In this document: in pieces, positions 61,930 through 64,000 of the stretch
How the letters are laid out: the number at the start of each line of letters is the position of its first letter
Numbering within the stretch: the first letter of the stretch is position 1
Source: Gautieria morchelliformis
Taxonomy: Eukaryota > Basidiomycota > Agaricomycetes > Gomphales > Gomphaceae
DNA length: 64,000 nt
Direction of reading: 5' to 3'
Assembly (NCBI GenBank): GCA_015179125.1
Contig: WHVA01000209.1
Location: 62,001-126,000 of the forward strand
Translations under genes and position numbers: made by a program
Notes under the pieces: model-generated
The model's database searches: none
What the model saw: the letters and a program-made list of their open reading frames with translations, nothing else
What the model was told of the DNA's origin: nothing

Positions 61930-62835
61930 ATGGCTGAAGCTCTGGCAGGTCTGGGAGTAGCAGGCAAGTTGGCTATACTTATATTCCTTCTACTGTGATG
62001 CTCATCAATCCACTCAGCGAGCGTCATTGCGGTTGTCCAGCTCACCGAAGATGTTATCGGCAGGTGCTCCGCGTACGGAACTGCATACAGGAATGCGTCC
62101 AGAGATATGCGCAGACTCAGTGACCAGATCTCCGGGCTACGTCAGGTTCTCCTTGACCTTAATGGGCTCATAGTGGCTGAGGACTTCCAAAGGCCCTCTC
62201 GATTGCCAACTTTGATGGCCGCGCTCAGTATATCCAATGAGCCTCAAACTTCTGGCAGGGCTCCCGAGCTGACAAACGGTGAGGATGGCTCGCGACCTGG
62301 CAATAGACCAACTGAATCGATGCCAAATAGGCATGCGAGTCTCCTGAAAAGCCTCTTGAAGAATTTCAAGCGCAAAGGACGCGGGAATACGATAGAAGCC
62401 CGGTATGAACGCACAGATGGTATATGGTATCCCCCCGCAACAACTAGCAATTCCAGGAATACGTCGGAAACCCATGTTGAACGCGCAGATGACATCGCCC
62501 GCGCCTCTGCGACAAATGGTGATGCCTTAGCAACTGAAGGTGGCAATACAGCAGGGAATGCGTCGGACAGCAACAATGACCGCATGAGTTTACCTCGTGT
62601 TCTTAAGGATTGTCACAACGAGCTGCAGAGCCTGGCGAAGAAGCTAGAAACAAAGGATGTACGTGCATCTCGCGTGGAAGCATTGTTTTACACATTCAAC
62701 CAAGCCGAGGTTAACAAGACTCTCGACAACCTCCAGAGGTTCCAGAAGCAGCTTAATACGGCATTGAACATTGATCATGTTATGATAAACACAATTATTT
62801 TCACTTCAAATCATTTATATATAAAAAGAAACTAA
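61930..62835 (+). CDS. STAND-type fungal N-terminal (HeLo-like) domain protein
   Basis: Exon 1 (61930-61963) encodes MAEALAGLGVA; a 54-nt intron with a GC donor (GGCAAGT) and AG acceptor (61964-62017) joins it to exon 2, giving ASVIAVVQLTEDVIGRCSAY, the hallmark start of the fungal N-terminal domain of STAND/NLR-like proteins. Further helices read MRRLSDQISGLRQVLLDLNG and, after a long low-complexity linker, LKDCHNELQSLAKKLETKD and VNKTLDNLQRFQKQLNTALN. Total about 283 residues. In related proteins this domain precedes a NACHT or NB-ARC NTPase or other effector; here the frame ends at 62835 soon after the domain, so the protein is domain-only or the gene is truncated. In known cases such domains act in signalling or programmed cell death. 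Family fairly sure; integrity uncertain. Confidence 0.7.
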
Positions 62836-64000
62836 TAAAGAAAGAAAGAAAAACAAAAGAAAAATCAAAAAGCAACAGAAATTATATTCATGACAGACGT
62901 CGGCGCAGACGACGATCACACAAATTTATGATATGCTATATTACTCATAGATCGGGTAATATACAGGAGCTCGAGCGTCGACCACGTGCAGTCGATCAGG
63001 GACGGCGCGCCTATCGAGTGATGGCATCGGCCATGACGTCGACAGGCGCCAGGCCATAGGCACCGAGGGGTGCGGGCACCAAACGCCGCAGAGAACAAAA
63101 TACTGCGCAGGGGTATAGCGTGCTGTGGAGCGACCTGAGAAAGTCACCTGCAGTATACATATTCAATCAGCTGCCCCACAGAAAGGGCACAGAGACAGCG
63201 GCCCCATCTCCAAGACCAGCATATATGCTGGGCAGGGTAGACTCAACTCCATTTTTCTATTTGAATCCCATGACATGTCTGACTGATTACTGTCTTAACA
63301 TCATGTGGACAGGGGCTTTGTATACTAGGTACAGATCTCTATTCCAAAGCCCAGACAATCCTAACACCATCCCCATCACCCCATGACTTTATGACTATAA
63401 ATCAGTCACCCCTTAGTTACAAAGTAGTTTTTCGACCCATCTATCCAATATCTTGAACACTAGTAGTTACTATCAATATAGTATAAATAGCTAGTACAAA
63501 TGTATGAACGAAATCGTCCAGAATCAATTATTCTGCCCCCTGAAATTGCTGTAATCTTGTTTGATAGTTACAGAGCTCAGATCTTGATAGTTTATTCTAA
63601 ATCTTCGTCGAGGGTCTACTATCACTGTTTACTCTATACTACCTTAAAAGAGAACGCTTTTGATTTGACTATCCCTTGGATCGATACCGTTCTTCTGTCG
63701 ACGCGGTCACGTGACCCTCATTCATCAGTGCTGGACGCGCCTTGAAAGGCTTAGTTAGCACACAGACGAGGGGCGAATACAGTGGTTTCAATCACTGAGA
63801 AATAGAATTCTACTTGTTAAAGGCACTAATTGATATTTTAATCTAAAAGATCAAACGTAGGTTCGACTGTCTAACCACGGACTGCAGCTGATCCTTTGAT
63901 GCCGACAGACGTTTGATGCTGGAGATGCGTGAAAACCAACATCGTCAGGATATCTATAATTGGCTGTCGGCTCCTGACTAGGAGTCAAAACATTTGACCG
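62836..64000. other. Intergenic, no gene recognised
   Basis: Starts with an A-rich run (AAAGAAAGAAAGAAAAACAAAAG), probably the 3' flank of the STAND-like gene. A GC-richer block at 62950-63130 has short minus-strand frames without motifs. The rest is AT-balanced. Nothing further supported. Confidence 0.4.

Overview
The window looks like a repeat-rich, accessory part of a basidiomycete (Agaricomycete) genome. Evidence: the few cellular genes have very short introns of about 50-60 nt; the recognisable families (a DUF6533-like membrane protein, a MPATF-type adenylate-forming enzyme, a HeLo/STAND N-terminal domain protein) are typical of mushroom-forming fungi; and well over half of the sequence is Ty3/gypsy LTR retrotransposon, mostly chromodomain-bearing. 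I see no rRNA, tRNA, CRISPR or bacterial signal.

Layout. 1-4974: GC-rich start, a multi-exon DUF6533-like gene (2042-3839) and a short GGCAGAA-type repeat. 4975-7152: an LTR fragment, a LINE reverse-transcriptase fragment and a broken zinc-cluster gene. 7303-11979: a minus-strand gypsy relic (family A, related to family C) with an in-place inversion of its integrase core and a solo LTR (family D) inside its RT. 11980-23849: a tandem gypsy array (family B), LTR-internal-LTR-internal-LTR. 23850-26380: mostly uncharacterised AT-rich DNA plus a fragment of family F. 26381-32043: a full-length, intact element (E1) with TSD GCAGC, inserted in family F. 32044-35690: the rest of F. 35747-37875: an adenylate-forming enzyme gene lacking its A7-A8 region. 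37876-42490: intergenic DNA with a perfect hairpin and one two-exon zinc-finger-like gene (40032-40837). 42500-47311: a second F relic with an inversion and a perfect solo LTR (family C), a truncated family D LTR, and the 5' half of a family C element. 47312-51076 and 57413-58180: a decayed multi-exon gene family of unknown function. 51077-57407: element E2, near-identical to E1 but inverted, with its own TSD ATACC, in a probable intron of that gene and itself carrying a solo LTR C in its 5' LTR. 58588-60293: a hypothetical fragment cut by a perfect solo LTR D. 61930-62835: a STAND-type N-terminal domain gene with a GC-AG intron.

How it fits together. The window is a nested transposon graveyard with one recently active family (E). 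The strongest anomaly is that E1 and E2 are independent insertions (different perfect TSDs), yet share the same three mismatches between their 5' and 3' LTRs. Ordinary retrotransposition cannot give this; it suggests ectopic gene conversion between the inverted copies, or an assembly artefact. Family E also lacks any visible zinc knuckle or aspartic protease between Gag and RT and carries an extra 184-codon ORF after pol. In family B one copy keeps gag while the other keeps almost all of pol. Limits: similarity calls come from recognising family motifs by eye; no alignment or database search was run.
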